Below are positions 54,881-64,000 of a stretch of 64,000 bases of DNA, in pieces. A program made the position numbers and the translations under genes. The stretch is from the NCBI RefSeq assembly GCF_963678635.1, contig NC_087068.1, positions 44,313,013-44,377,012 of the forward strand, given 5' to 3'. Every line of letters starts with the position of its first letter. Position 1 is the stretch's first letter. This DNA is from Symsagittifera roscoffensis. Lineage: Eukaryota > Xenacoelomorpha > Acoela > Convolutidae. The notes under the pieces were generated by a model that was not told the DNA's origin, made no database searches, and saw only the letters and a list, made by a program, of their open reading frames with translations.

Positions 54881-55158
54881 TCAAGCACCAGTGGGTGTAG
54901 GTGACGAAGGTGGTGCCAAAAACAGGCGACTCAGATCTCCCCTTTTATAGTCCACCCTCAATTTCACAAAATCGTGAACCACTGTCTGTTCAAATCCTTC
55001 CAGTTCAGGGCCATTGATTACTGACGACAGATGCTCGGCGGGAGTTATCAGTAGGTTGCAAAGTGCTTGAAGACTGGAGAAGAGTTCCATCAAAAGAGGT
55101 ACACAGAAAGACTCGGCAACTTTTTTATACTCTGAGAGGTCCATGGAAATCTGAATAC
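54881..55158 (-). CDS. EXOC5: Sec10/EXOC5 exocyst subunit, last exon
   Basis: It starts after acceptor TTGTTTCAG (minus strand) and ends at a TGA stop. It encodes SEYKKVAESFCVPLLMELF, LQALCNLL and VKLRVDYKRGDLSRLF, which match the C-terminal end of Sec10 (the ALCNLLV and VQLRxDY signatures). Sec10 is a subunit of the exocyst complex that tethers secretory vesicles to the plasma membrane. The exon joins the upstream one in phase 1 (G|GT). The C-terminus ends in a short Pro/Thr-rich tail. The frame is intact. Confidence 0.85.
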
Positions 55159-55291
55159 CTGAAACAATAATAAACTGCAGAACGAAAAAGAAATAATTTC
55201 TCCCAATTTATGCTTACACATTTACTAGCATTTTCTAGAATGGGCAATTTTCCGAAAAAAAATCTAATTGTCGACAGTTTTTTTAGATGGA

Positions 55292-55550
55292 TGTGATATG
55301 CGTTGCGATATCAAATTGAAAACAAGTTGGAATTCAATACTGTATTCTGAATATTGAATTTAGATTTTTTCTTTTCTTTGTTTTCTCATGTACTGAAAGA
55401 TAGATCATTGTTAAGTACTCTGATCTCTCACTTAGTCTCAGTGTCATCACTTATGTATGACCTTGAGCGTACCATAAAATAATGATTTAACACCAGAGGT
55501 TGGCTGTACATACGTATAATAAATACTGCTACTGCAGTAGCGGTATGACA
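55292..55550 (-). repeat. 3' LTR of Gypsy element 2
   Basis: 259 bp, on the plus strand TGTGATATGCGTTGCGATAT ... GCGGTATGACA. Confidence 0.88.
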
Positions 55551-55565
55551 CACCCCCCTCGGTGA
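55551..55565 (-). promoter_or_regulatory. Polypurine tract of Gypsy element 2
   Basis: On the minus strand, ACCGAGGGGGGTG precedes the 3' LTR and is the presumed plus-strand primer. Confidence 0.6.
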
Positions 55566-55661
55566 AAGAAATAAATTATACAACATCAGTAGGATAATTT
55601 ATTTAAAAGAGTTCAATTTACTCAGTTCTGAAGAAAGTCTTTTAGATGGATTATGTAAATT

Positions 55662-55931
55662 TCAGTTTTCCTCCAGCTCAATTTCCCAACTCGGGTTCCA
55701 ATCTACTCCTTCGTCTAAAGTAGCATATCCGAATTTTCGCATAAATAAATGTCTTTCGAGTCGTCGCACTTTTGACTCCAAGGGTCTGTCGTCCCGATCT
55801 TTGAAATCTCTCAGTTGGTTTCTGTATTCTTTAAGTGCCTCCTTTAAAAGACCTCTTCCTGTAAGAATTTCGGATATTTCTTTGATTGAATGTTTTATCG
55901 GATCTCCGAATCGTTTGGGTTCTTTGTTTGT
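55662..55931 (-). CDS. Open frame continuing the pol tail in another frame
   Basis: About 89 codons, overlapping the last 37 bp of pol and shifted -1 relative to it, ending at TGA (55662-55664). It begins with KRFGDPIKHSIKEI, the counterpart of TKFFGDPLRHS in the tail of element 1, and ends with VDWNPSWEIELEEN. It is most simply the true C-terminus of the polyprotein, cut off by a one-base indel near 55920. A programmed shift is a less likely alternative. Confidence 0.5.
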   Translation of the reverse strand, partial: TNKEPKRFGDPIKHSIKEISEILTGRGLLKEALKEYRNQLRDFKDRDDRPLESKVRRLERHLFMRKFGYATLDEGVDWNPSWEIELEEN

Positions 55932-58900
55932 CTAGAACTTCGTCGAACACCTGACTCTTCCGCACTTGATTCGTCCGAGAATCCTTGTGGTGGTTCGAAG
56001 TTTGTATCCAATTCTGAGCCTTTTTGAGGATTTTCTCTAAGTTCATCCGCAACTCGCTGCACCCCTCTTTTTAACAGTTGGTCCGCGTACTTCTCCCAGT
56101 CAGACGGTGCCAAATTTCTATTGTGAAACGTCTCCACTATATCTTCCAAAGGGGTGTGCGCGTCAATGCCCTTCAGTTTCGGACGCTGTTTGATTTTCGG
56201 CGTAGAGCTCGACTGGATTTTGGTATCTGCCCTGACCGAATCCGGCTTAGATATTGCTTGCTCTTGTTCCGAGTTGACTGCAGTCGCAGTTTGGTTTGCG
56301 TTGGTTCCCTGTTGTTGCTTGCTTCGGCTTTTCTTCTCTTTTCCGCTCTTTTCCGGCTTATTCGTGTTTGTTTCCTCTGCTGATTTTGGTCCCGCCAGGT
56401 TTGGTTTAGCTCTTTTTATTGCAAGATTCAGTCCTCCCCCGGCCTCTGTGTCCTTAGAAGTGACTATTGTTTGGCTCTTCTGAAAGCGCTCTGTTGGGTT
56501 CATTTCATTTGCAATTTCCATTTCTCCTTGGAGTTCATCCTCCGATTCCAGTTCCTCTAGTAGTTCTGGAGAACTGATTCGCTTGAACTTTCTTGTAGGT
56601 TCCGACGATGGACTTTTACTTGTGCTTCTCTGTTTTTCTTGTGTAAGTACGGTTTTTGATTGAGCTATGTCCGATTTTCTATAGATCGAACCGGCCGATG
56701 TCTTAATTGTTGATTCCGTTTCTGAAGCTATTTTCCCCTTTAGTGGTCTGGTTAGGGCTTGTCCGCTTTTCCTTAGAGGGTCCTTTCTAAGTATTGTCTT
56801 GGGTGGTGACTTGCATTGGTTTTCTACTTTATCTTCCACGAATCCTTTTTCCCAAGAGTAAATCATTTCTTTTCGAAGATCGGGATTGAGTTGACCTGTC
56901 TCGTCCACTAATTTCCTGATGTCATTTTTAGCTGCATCCCTTCTTTCGTAGTTCCATCGGGCATTTGCCTCCAACAATTCCTTTAGGGCTTTGGCTCTTT
57001 CTTTGTCTCTGTCCGATGTTATCTGCTGCTTGTGCAGTGGGCTTGTATCCCTGCTGAGTTGTCCCTTGCGCACTATCTTGAGATTCTCTCTCGACTGATC
57101 AATCCTCCGTTTCATTTGAGACGCAGTCAGTGCTGAGCGTTCCAAGTGTTGTTTGTCTAAAGAATCAGAATTATTTAAAAACCTATCCCTCACAATTTTA
57201 AATTCTGTTTTTGGTAGTCTGCCGAAATGTGCTTGGAACGGGGATACTTGAATTGTTTTCTGCTTGTTCCACCGTAAATCTCGCATTATAATACTGAGAC
57301 ATAATTTGATTGATTTATTATTTTCATCGAGCATCATCACTCCCAGTCTTCTTTTTATTGTTTGAATTGTACGTTCAACCAACCCACAACCTCTGTGATC
57401 CCCCACCGGACAGAATTTTTGTTCGATATTAAGTTCCGAACAAAATTTTTTTAGAGTTTTTCCCTTAAAGCCTGAAAATTGATCCGAACGAATTGATTCA
57501 GGGACTCGATGTGTGTCGATATATGATCTCAAGAATTTTACTGTGCTCTTTCCACTTGTGGATTTTGTAACCTTCACTGATGGAAATTTTGAGAATCGAT
57601 CAATAGCTACTAAAAGATAGATTTTTTTTCCTTTCTGATTTTCTATAGGCCCCGCGTAGTCTAGTTGTACCTCCTGTCCCGGCTGCGTGAGCAGTGGTAG
57701 TGGTTTTGACGAATTTTTCGAAATAAGGTATTTAACATTCTTACCATATCTGGTACAACTACGGCACTCCTCTGCCAAATTCACGATGTCCTTATTCATG
57801 TGTGGCCACCACAGATATTGCGCTGCTCCCAACATCGCTTCCTGTCCTGGGTGTCCCCGATGTATTCGTTTGAGGACAGCTTGTCGTAGTTGAACTGGTA
57901 CCGCTAGCCGATTATTGACTAAGATGCAGTCGTCCTGAACTGCCATCTGCGACCACAACGGATTTGTATAGGGTCCCATCATTTCGAATCCTTGTTTGTC
58001 CCCTCTCTCTACCACTCTCCTGAGGCGGTCCATCCACGTGTCTTCTGTGGTCAGTTCTGCTAGTAAGTTTTTGTCGAACAGTTTTGCGAGGTTGTCCAGA
58101 GTCTCTACTTGTTGCTGCTTTTGCAGTCTTGATTTTCCTAGACCCTTTGGCGGTTGAATTGAGCATACTTCCTCCTCACTCTCCGCCTCTTCTGTGGTTG
58201 TAAGGTCGACTTCTAATACATTCACCTCACTGAGTTTTCGTTCTGTCGATGCGATCGGTTTTGACGATGTTGGACTTGATTCGTCTTCCACATTGTCCCT
58301 GACTTCTTGAGTATCGGCCACCAGTTCTCGATTTTCCTGAACATTGTTTTCTCCGCCTATTAGCTGCCAGAATGAGAGCAGTCTTTGGTCCGCTATTCGT
58401 TGTTGTTCCGGTTCCAGTGACCATTTTACTCGTTGTGCTTGACGTGTTTCGCTGTCTGAGCTATCCCTATTCTTTCTGCCTCCTCGTATAATTTTTCTCG
58501 TACGTTGTACTGTCTCTGTGATCTCCTCCTCTCCCGAGAGTTCGTTATTGGTGGAAAATGATCGGTTCCACTTTGGGTCCATTAGGCTTTCTTCACGCTC
58601 CTCGTTCCGCCAATCTTGTGGTGGGCTGGACCACCAGTCGTATGTTCTGTTTGTATTTTCTGACATCTCGATTCTTGAGTCTGTTTTTTCTATTTTTTTC
58701 GGTACTGGTCGTTTTTTCGTTTTGCAATTATTTAAGACTGACTGTTTGCTGGGTTGATTTGACAAAAGAGTGATTTGTTTCTGTTGAACTGTTGTGTTCA
58801 GCTGTTTTTGCAGTCGTGGAAACTGTTTTCTCTCGTTCCGGTCGAGCTTTGTTCGGTTTTGACCGTTTTGGTTGCTATAGCAACCATTATTTGATGACTG

Positions 58901-61156
58901 TTTCCTAACATTCCTTCTAGAACATTCTAGAACGTTTTCGTTCCGGTTGAGCGACCTTGAATCTTTAAGCCTACTGTTCCAGCAGTCGAATGCTTCATGA
59001 AAAGAGTTTATTGTTGCTACTACAAACTTTTCGTCTAATTCTGATTCGGGCCAGGGATCATTGAAAGGATCACGCGATAAATAATCAACTATGCCCATGT
59101 CCCTCCCCGGAATGTGAACTATGTTGAACTGATACGGCAGTAACCGGTCAACCCACCGGGTTAGGCGTGATTGGTAGGTCTTGTTCGATTGATTAACATC
59201 CAGTGCTGTTGTAAGCGCTTTATGGTCAGTTGCGATGGTAAATGGTTTCCCCAGAAGGTAGTGTTTATATCTATCTACTGCCCAAACAACTGCCAATAAT
59301 TCCAACTCATTTGTTGAATATTTTTTTTCTTGCGCATTTAGGTATCTGGATGCGAACGAAATTGGGACCCACAACCCTTCATCATTTTGTTGTTCTAAAG
59401 TCGACCCTAGTCCATCATGGCTAGCATCGCATTTAACTCGTGTTTCACGATTTGCATCGTAATAATGCACTTTCGTAATATTTGCCACAGCTCCTTTTAT
59501 AGCATTAAATGCTTCTGTGTGAACATCCCCCCACTCGAATTTTTTCACCGGTAGTTTCATGTTTTTTAACTTTTTCTTTTGATTTTCTTCTTTAAGAAGT
59601 GGTCTTAATTTTTCTGTCAGACTTGCTACGTTAGGTATAAATTTAGCTAAATGATTTATACTTCCTAGAAATGACCTTAGTTGTTTTAGGGATTTGGGCG
59701 GGTTCAAGTTTACTACCGCTTCCGTTTTAGTGATCTTCGGTCTAACCCCTTCTTCTGAGAGATGATGACCCAACCAATTCACTTCTTGTTTGAAAAATTC
59801 ACATTTTGATAGTTTCAGTGCCAAGTTTTCCGCATCCAATTTCTTTAATACTGCTTCTACTAGATTGGCATGTTCGATTTCACTTCCCTTTGACACAATA
59901 AGTATGTCATCCAGAAAACAGAACGTGTTTTTAGCGTGATTGATGGTTCTATCCATAGCCTTTTGAAATTCAGCTGGCATATCTGCTAGTCCGTAGAATC
60001 CTGTCAAGAATCTGTAAGTTCCGGTTGCTTTTCCGCCCACAATGTTAAAGTTGCATTGCCTAGCTGTATCCGCAGCTAATTTTAGTTGACTGTACGCATA
60101 TTTCAAATCTAACACCGATAAATATAGCGTACCCTTTTTGTTTTCAGTTACAATCTGGCTTACCCCATCAATAAGTTCATCTACATTTGGCATTTGGTAT
60201 TTGTTTTTGAACAATTGTCTATTGATTGGTTTCGCGTCCATTGCCAATTTTATTGAGTCGTCCTTCTTTACTGTTATCACAATCGGGGCGATAAAGCAAT
60301 CACTTGTACACTTATCAAGTTTTGTTATATGACCTTCTGTCAATAACTTCTCGATTTCTTTTTCGACTTTATTTTGTATATGAATTGGGATTCTTCTCCC
60401 CTTTTCTTGTATCGGACATAGTGGGTATTTGAATTTTGAACTGACGATGTGGTTTTTAGAAATGCCTTGCCTTTCGAATAAGTTCTTAAATTTATTTAAA
60501 AATATTTCTTTCCAACCTTCCGACTGCTCGCACATGAGCACGTCAAACCTGGTGAGTTCTTTTGGCGCTGTTCTTTGTGTAGTCACTATTCCCACTTGTC
60601 CTTGCAAGTCTAATCCCATGATGCATCTAGTTTTTCGCTCTGATACCAGAAAGGTTGCGCCCTTAACTTCCCAGCCCGCTGACCTCAGATTGGTTTTTAG
60701 GGCTCCCAGGATACTGATCGGTTGTTTGTTGTAGTCCACAAATTTTGTTTGTAAGTTCAATTTGTCAGACGGTATGAATCTCACTTTGTTTGATTTTTCC
60801 ATGATTTCTTTCGTCGTTGCCCAGTTAAGAAATGAAACAGGACTACCAGTATCCACTGTTAGCTGAATAATCTGGTTATCTATTCGTACCATAGCCTTTA
60901 GTGACTTTACGCGGTTCAATGTTGGATCTCGAATAGAGTCTATTTTCTGAACTCTAACCACTTTTCCGTTTGTTTCTTTTCTCATCTCATTTATTCGATC
61001 TTTCACATATTTTGAAACTCGTTCATTTTCCGGTTGTTGAGTTTGTATCAACATGACTTCAAATTCACTACAGGACCCAACACCTTCACTGATCTGGTCG
61101 CATTCCACTATCGATTCTTCCGAATCTTCCGCAACTTCACTTGTTGTGATCTGCAC
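55895..61156 (-). CDS. Gypsy element 2 pol: protease, RT, RNase H, integrase
   Basis: A 1753-codon frame, shifted -1 relative to gag, with about 49 bp of overlap. Aspartic protease DTGS is at residues 102-105 and RT catalytic FLDD at 414-417. RNase H shows KCDASHDGLG near 577 and later ATDHKAL. A long charged, low-complexity spacer covers about 690-1060. The integrase HHCC finger (HRGHPGQEA ... CRSCTRYG) lies at about 1095-1135. Catalytic Asp in LDYAGP, Asp in RSDQFSGF and Glu in LVERTIQ fit DD35E spacing (35 residues between the second Asp and the Glu). A roughly 480-residue charged tail follows. There is no ATG at the start, as expected for expression by frameshifting from gag. I could not identify a canonical slippery heptamer in the overlap. 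Confidence 0.88.
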   Translation of the reverse strand: MQITTSEVAEDSEESIVECDQISEGVGSCSEFEVMLIQTQQPENERVSKYVKDRINEMRKETNGKVVRVQKIDSIRDPTLNRVKSLKAMVRIDNQIIQLTVDTGSPVSFLNWATTKEIMEKSNKVRFIPSDKLNLQTKFVDYNKQPISILGALKTNLRSAGWEVKGATFLVSERKTRCIMGLDLQGQVGIVTTQRTAPKELTRFDVLMCEQSEGWKEIFLNKFKNLFERQGISKNHIVSSKFKYPLCPIQEKGRRIPIHIQNKVEKEIEKLLTEGHITKLDKCTSDCFIAPIVITVKKDDSIKLAMDAKPINRQLFKNKYQMPNVDELIDGVSQIVTENKKGTLYLSVLDLKYAYSQLKLAADTARQCNFNIVGGKATGTYRFLTGFYGLADMPAEFQKAMDRTINHAKNTFCFLDDILIVSKGSEIEHANLVEAVLKKLDAENLALKLSKCEFFKQEVNWLGHHLSEEGVRPKITKTEAVVNLNPPKSLKQLRSFLGSINHLAKFIPNVASLTEKLRPLLKEENQKKKLKNMKLPVKKFEWGDVHTEAFNAIKGAVANITKVHYYDANRETRVKCDASHDGLGSTLEQQNDEGLWVPISFASRYLNAQEKKYSTNELELLAVVWAVDRYKHYLLGKPFTIATDHKALTTALDVNQSNKTYQSRLTRWVDRLLPYQFNIVHIPGRDMGIVDYLSRDPFNDPWPESELDEKFVVATINSFHEAFDCWNSRLKDSRSLNRNENVLECSRRNVRKQSSNNGCYSNQNGQNRTKLDRNERKQFPRLQKQLNTTVQQKQITLLSNQPSKQSVLNNCKTKKRPVPKKIEKTDSRIEMSENTNRTYDWWSSPPQDWRNEEREESLMDPKWNRSFSTNNELSGEEEITETVQRTRKIIRGGRKNRDSSDSETRQAQRVKWSLEPEQQRIADQRLLSFWQLIGGENNVQENRELVADTQEVRDNVEDESSPTSSKPIASTERKLSEVNVLEVDLTTTEEAESEEEVCSIQPPKGLGKSRLQKQQQVETLDNLAKLFDKNLLAELTTEDTWMDRLRRVVERGDKQGFEMMGPYTNPLWSQMAVQDDCILVNNRLAVPVQLRQAVLKRIHRGHPGQEAMLGAAQYLWWPHMNKDIVNLAEECRSCTRYGKNVKYLISKNSSKPLPLLTQPGQEVQLDYAGPIENQKGKKIYLLVAIDRFSKFPSVKVTKSTSGKSTVKFLRSYIDTHRVPESIRSDQFSGFKGKTLKKFCSELNIEQKFCPVGDHRGCGLVERTIQTIKRRLGVMMLDENNKSIKLCLSIIMRDLRWNKQKTIQVSPFQAHFGRLPKTEFKIVRDRFLNNSDSLDKQHLERSALTASQMKRRIDQSRENLKIVRKGQLSRDTSPLHKQQITSDRDKERAKALKELLEANARWNYERRDAAKNDIRKLVDETGQLNPDLRKEMIYSWEKGFVEDKVENQCKSPPKTILRKDPLRKSGQALTRPLKGKIASETESTIKTSAGSIYRKSDIAQSKTVLTQEKQRSTSKSPSSEPTRKFKRISSPELLEELESEDELQGEMEIANEMNPTERFQKSQTIVTSKDTEAGGGLNLAIKRAKPNLAGPKSAEETNTNKPEKSGKEKKSRSKQQQGTNANQTATAVNSEQEQAISKPDSVRADTKIQSSSTPKIKQRPKLKGIDAHTPLEDIVETFHNRNLAPSDWEKYADQLLKRGVQRVADELRENPQKGSELDTNFEPPQGFSDESSAEESGVRRSSRQTKNPNDSEIR

Positions 61157-62208
61157 ATTTTAGCGAAATGATTTGGTTTACCACAGTTTTTACAGTCCTT
61201 TCCCATCGCTGGACAATTTTTTAGGTGTCCTTGTTCAAACGTCCTTCCACATCTATTACATGGTTTTGTTTTCGTGTTTTGATTTTTGTTATTATTCTGT
61301 CTGTTACTATTTTCTCTTCTATTTGGAGTTTTGGTTTTCCCCCCCAAATTTCGAACTGCCATTACAGGTTCCTGTTTTATTCTTACACCCGATGTGTAAT
61401 TGCTACTTGATCCTCCTGCCGCCGCAGCATTAGTCTTTTGAAATGCCATTGTGGTTAACTTGCTATGTTCGAATTTTATAGCCCTTTTTAGAACTTCCTC
61501 TGGATCCAGGGTTTCGAATGTCAACGTGTCCTGTAATGTCATGTTCTTCATCTTCGAGATGAACAAGTCTCGCACTATTTCATTTTCCAATGTTCCTAGT
61601 TCTGATCGGGCTGCTTGAGCAGTTAACGCTGCGTGGAATGATTCCAGAGATTCTCCAGGTTCTTGCATTCTCGTAAATAACTTGTATCTCTCGTATGTTA
61701 CACATTTCACTTTTTGAAACGAGACTTCTGCCAACTCTGTTACTTCTCTGAACGTCATTTTCGATATTTCTGCGTGCGGATTCTTTTGTAGGAATCTTTT
61801 CTTTCCCTCAGTGCCCAAAGATAGAAATAGTCGTGACACCAGTTTCTTTTGTACTTCGTTGTAGAAGACATTGTGTCCGACTCGTGGGCCTCTTGTTCTT
61901 TTCTCTTCGTTCTCCAATGCTACTCTGTCTCTAGCTAGTTTATCTCTAAGAATTCTGGCGTTCCTCGCATCTTCGTTCTCCCCATCCCTGGGCGTTTCCG
62001 GGCGTGGTGGTGGTTCCTCTAATATGTCTTTTGGTTCTTCCAAAATAATCTCTGGGTTCACATTTTCTTTGACCGTAACCGCCATGAGAAATTGTTCGAA
62101 CCAGATTTTAAATTGCCACGGAGGGTCTAGATTCGCTGATGCCCAAAATACCGGGATTCCCATATCCGTTCTGTTGTCTTGAGCTGCGAATCCTGCTGGC
62201 TGCGCCAT
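61108..62208 (-). CDS. Gypsy element 2 gag
   Basis: 366 residues from ATG at 62208, beginning MAQPAGFAAQDNRTDMG. A helical capsid-like region (about residues 90-240) is followed by a basic low-complexity stretch. Two zinc knuckles then come near the end: CNRCGRTFEQGHLKNC, and CKNCGKPNHFAKMC with CX2CX4HX4C spacing. It would form the retrotransposon particle and bind element RNA. The start codon straddles the LTR/PBS junction. The frame is intact to TAG. Confidence 0.85.
   Translation of the reverse strand: MAQPAGFAAQDNRTDMGIPVFWASANLDPPWQFKIWFEQFLMAVTVKENVNPEIILEEPKDILEEPPPRPETPRDGENEDARNARILRDKLARDRVALENEEKRTRGPRVGHNVFYNEVQKKLVSRLFLSLGTEGKKRFLQKNPHAEISKMTFREVTELAEVSFQKVKCVTYERYKLFTRMQEPGESLESFHAALTAQAARSELGTLENEIVRDLFISKMKNMTLQDTLTFETLDPEEVLKRAIKFEHSKLTTMAFQKTNAAAAGGSSSNYTSGVRIKQEPVMAVRNLGGKTKTPNRRENSNRQNNNKNQNTKTKPCNRCGRTFEQGHLKNCPAMGKDCKNCGKPNHFAKMCRSQQVKLRKIRKNR
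62193..62207 (-). promoter_or_regulatory. Primer-binding site of Gypsy element 2
   Basis: On the minus strand TGGCGCAGCCAGCAG follows the LTR end ...CATATCACA. It is identical to the PBS of element 1. The start codon A is the last LTR base. Confidence 0.6.
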
Positions 62209-62466
62209 GTGATATGCGTTGCGATATCAAATTGAAAACAAGTTGGAATTCAATACTGTATTCTGAATATTGAATTTAGATTTTTTCTTTTCTTTGTTTT
62301 CTCATGTACTGAAAGATAGATCATTGTTAAGTACTCTGATCTCTCACTTAGTCTCAGTGTCATCACTTATGTATGACCTTGAGCGTACCATAAAATAATG
62401 ATTTAACACCAGAGGTTGGCTGTACATACGTATAATAAATACTGCTACTGCAGTAGCGGTATGACA
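62208..62466 (-). repeat. 5' LTR of Gypsy element 2
   Basis: 259 bp and apparently identical to 55292-55550. It is the promoter-side LTR for the minus-strand element. Confidence 0.88.
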
Positions 62467-62751
62467 ATGGACTAAAAATGACTTTGAGCTAACAAAACAT
62501 CAAAAGATACAACATCGGTAAAAACTTCAGTGAAGCAGGCTGTGTGAAGGGGGATTGAAGTTCGCTCATCCTTAATTCCGTTACTGCTTAAACATTTTAG
62601 TATGAGCTGATATGACTGAAATAGATCAGACATCAGATGTCGTATTTCAAGAAAAAATCCGAATTGTCTTTTTCAAAAATTTGTTTAAATGGTTTCAATT
62701 ATCCGTACACTGCCTGTCCTAAATGATCCAGCTAACGATAGTACAATTTAC

Positions 62752-62977
62752 CTCCATACAAAGACACCTGCAGTCTGCGAATCTGAGCCAACAGATTCGA
62801 GTGGAACTGGAGTCCAAACTGGAGCAGAATCTCATCCGTCCACTGCTTCTCATTCCTCTTTAAATCCACACTAACTCTATTCACCACCTGTTGCACGAAA
62901 GAGCACACCTGTTTGCATGTCTCAGTCGGCCCGTGCATTATCGATTCGTCATCCAGTTGTTGGAACTCTTTCAGATT
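62752..62977 (-). CDS. EXOC5: Sec10/EXOC5, penultimate exon
   Basis: It runs from acceptor TTTTTGAATAG to donor GGAG|GTAAAT. It encodes NLKEFQQLDDE, TETCKQVCSFVQQVVNRV and ILLQFGLQFHSNLLAQI, matching the Sec10 region with the ACVKVC and GxRFHRLI signatures. Phase is 0 at the 5' side and 1 at the 3' side, consistent with neighbours. Outside the Gypsy insertion, the intron that follows is only about 0.4 kb. Confidence 0.85.
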
Positions 62978-63470
62978 CTATTCAAAAAAACAGATGGCCT
63001 CGAGGATCTTTTACTTTCTAGAACAATCTATGATTGACACTTTTTTGATTAAATTAAACCAATTTGAGAAGCAACAAGCTTTTTGATCGCAGAAAAACTT
63101 CGTCAATATTTTTTGAAAAATTCCGCAATAAAAATGGTAACTCATTGTAACTACTTTTGAAATGGCATTCAGAGTCCGTGTTGAGGGAACTAAGCCGACA
63201 AAAAAAAACAGACGGACAAACTTCTATTTGGCAAAGAAAAGTCCCGGTTGGATTCCAACATAAAGTCTCTGTCGTCTCAAGCATGGGTGGTAATCTCTAC
63301 GCCAGATGTGCTAGAAGGTTCATAGAGCTTGAATTTATTACGTCGCAAGTATTCACTTGCGAAGTCTTATGAACTATGAAGATATTTACGGTAGAAAAAG
63401 TCTGGTACCCGGTTGCCACAGCCTTGCTTATTGCAAGGGTAATAAAGTCACTTGCCGGTGAAAACTTACT
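62978..63470 (-). other. Sec10 intron
   Basis: A 493-bp intron with donor GTAAGT (63470-63465) and acceptor TAG (62980-62978). Part of it (TCTAGAACAATCTATGATTG near 63019) resembles TCTAGAACAATTTGTGATCG near 54500 in the 3' flank, suggesting a small dispersed repeat. Confidence 0.65.
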
Positions 63471-64000
63471 TGGTTCGAGTAAATCTTTTTGATCCAAGCA
63501 GAGTAGTAATTCAGAGTTTTCTCAATTCCAGCATTGATCAAATTCTCAACTTCAGTAAACTTCTTCATTCTCAGTTCATCACAATGAGCGGGAATAGTTA
63601 TCAATCCCTTATTCGAACTCGGGTTAAACAGAATATAATCTACGTACAGATTGTTCACTTCAGCAATTACACTGTAAGCACGACTTACAATACCGAAATA
63701 GGTCAAAAACGGCTCCACTTTTAGATTTTGAAGGTCGGACTGCGTGCTTGGCGTACCTTCGCTCACCAAATGCATGACATACACCAAATTATCATCGAAC
63801 ACAGCATCGAATAACAACTCAACAAGCGCGTTACCGAAATCATTTTTGTCCGAAGTCGAGTTCAAAAGCTTCTCGGCTCTCGCGACACTCGATTTAACTT
63901 CCTTCACGACTTGAATTAATTCGTCCTGATAGATCAATGCCGGATAATCAAATGTTTCCGAAAAAGGTTTTCTTCCAAATGTTTTCAATTGCACAGGAGT
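63471..64000 (-). CDS. EXOC5: Sec10/EXOC5, internal exon (cut by window end)
   Basis: The frame is open from the window edge to donor CAA|GTAAGT and encodes about 176 residues. Recognisable Sec10 features include LITIPAHCDELRMKKFTEVE and GIEKTLNYYSAWIKKI, corresponding to the helical C-terminal half (the xxxGIxRTLNxxxGxxK pattern). The 5' part of the gene lies beyond 64000. Helical-bundle composition fits a CATCHR-type tether. Confidence 0.82.

Larger units (their letters stand above)
55292..62466 (-). mobile_element. Ty3/Gypsy-type LTR retrotransposon 2 (7.2 kb, young, in Sec10 intron)
   Basis: The 259-bp LTRs at 55292-55550 and 62208-62466 look identical by eye. Both flanks carry the 5-bp duplication ATGGA (55287-55291 and 62467-62471). 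The element lies on the minus strand, the same orientation as Sec10, inside its last intron. Gag and pol are long open frames with pol shifted relative to gag. PBS and gag-start arrangement match element 1. Apparently only one lesion is suspected, near the end of pol. No envelope ORF. Confidence 0.9.

Overview
The window is eukaryotic, AT-rich and dominated by repeats. It has GT-AG introns, one clearly recognisable animal-type host gene (the 3' end of the exocyst subunit Sec10/EXOC5), and a mix of transposon types usual in invertebrate genomes: a CR1-like LINE, a LINE 3' fragment, two Ty3/Gypsy-type LTR elements, a decayed Helitron and foldback MITEs. An invertebrate metazoan is the best reading. 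I cannot name a species from the sequence.

Layout. 1-1.15 kb: three short inverted-repeat (MITE-like) elements. 1.15-3.26 kb: no clear gene. 3.26-7.88 kb: a long LINE with an SGNH/esterase-type ORF, an ORF1 with a PHD-like zinc finger, and an endonuclease/reverse-transcriptase ORF2 in the same frame as ORF1, separated from it only by a UGA codon in the leaky context UGA-CUA. 7.9-9.8 kb: small tandem repeats and a G-rich stretch. 9.79-34.21 kb: a 24-kb array of about 33 copies of an exon-plus-intron monomer (roughly 0.5-0.7 kb), interspersed with six copies of an exon encoding the PC4/SUB1 C-terminal single-strand-DNA-binding domain. 34.2-45.2 kb: a 1.2-kb duplicated segment whose left copy was split by a 7.0-kb Gypsy element, leaving the right copy as an empty-site reference. 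46.4-49.4 kb: a heavily broken Helitron Rep/helicase gene. 50.3-51.3 kb: an apparently intact intronless C2H2/U1-type zinc-finger gene. 51.9-52.8 kb: a minus-strand LINE 3' fragment. 53-54.3 kb: tandem repeats. 54.9-64 kb: the last three exons of Sec10 on the minus strand, with a 7.2-kb Gypsy element bearing apparently identical LTRs in the last intron.

The most unusual system is the PC4 array. The monomer exon is framed by a 3' splice site just before codons FIKMPVA and a donor just after NPTR. In the best copies both ends fall in phase 0, so tandem copies could be spliced in frame. The two most complete gene-like blocks (24.0-25.7 and 30.3-32.1 kb) join this exon to a further coding segment, a Ser/acidic open segment, and a PC4 exon. 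Most monomers carry stops or frameshifts, yet five of six PC4 exons encode the same protein and differ only at synonymous sites. The array also has nested higher-order repeats (about 4.54 kb and 6.3-6.4 kb), so it has been amplified at several scales.

The two Gypsy elements share an unusual layout. The gag start codon straddles the LTR/primer-binding-site junction, so the first gag residues (MAQPA) are encoded by the tRNA-complementary sequence. Both are flanked by 5-bp target duplications beginning ATGG.
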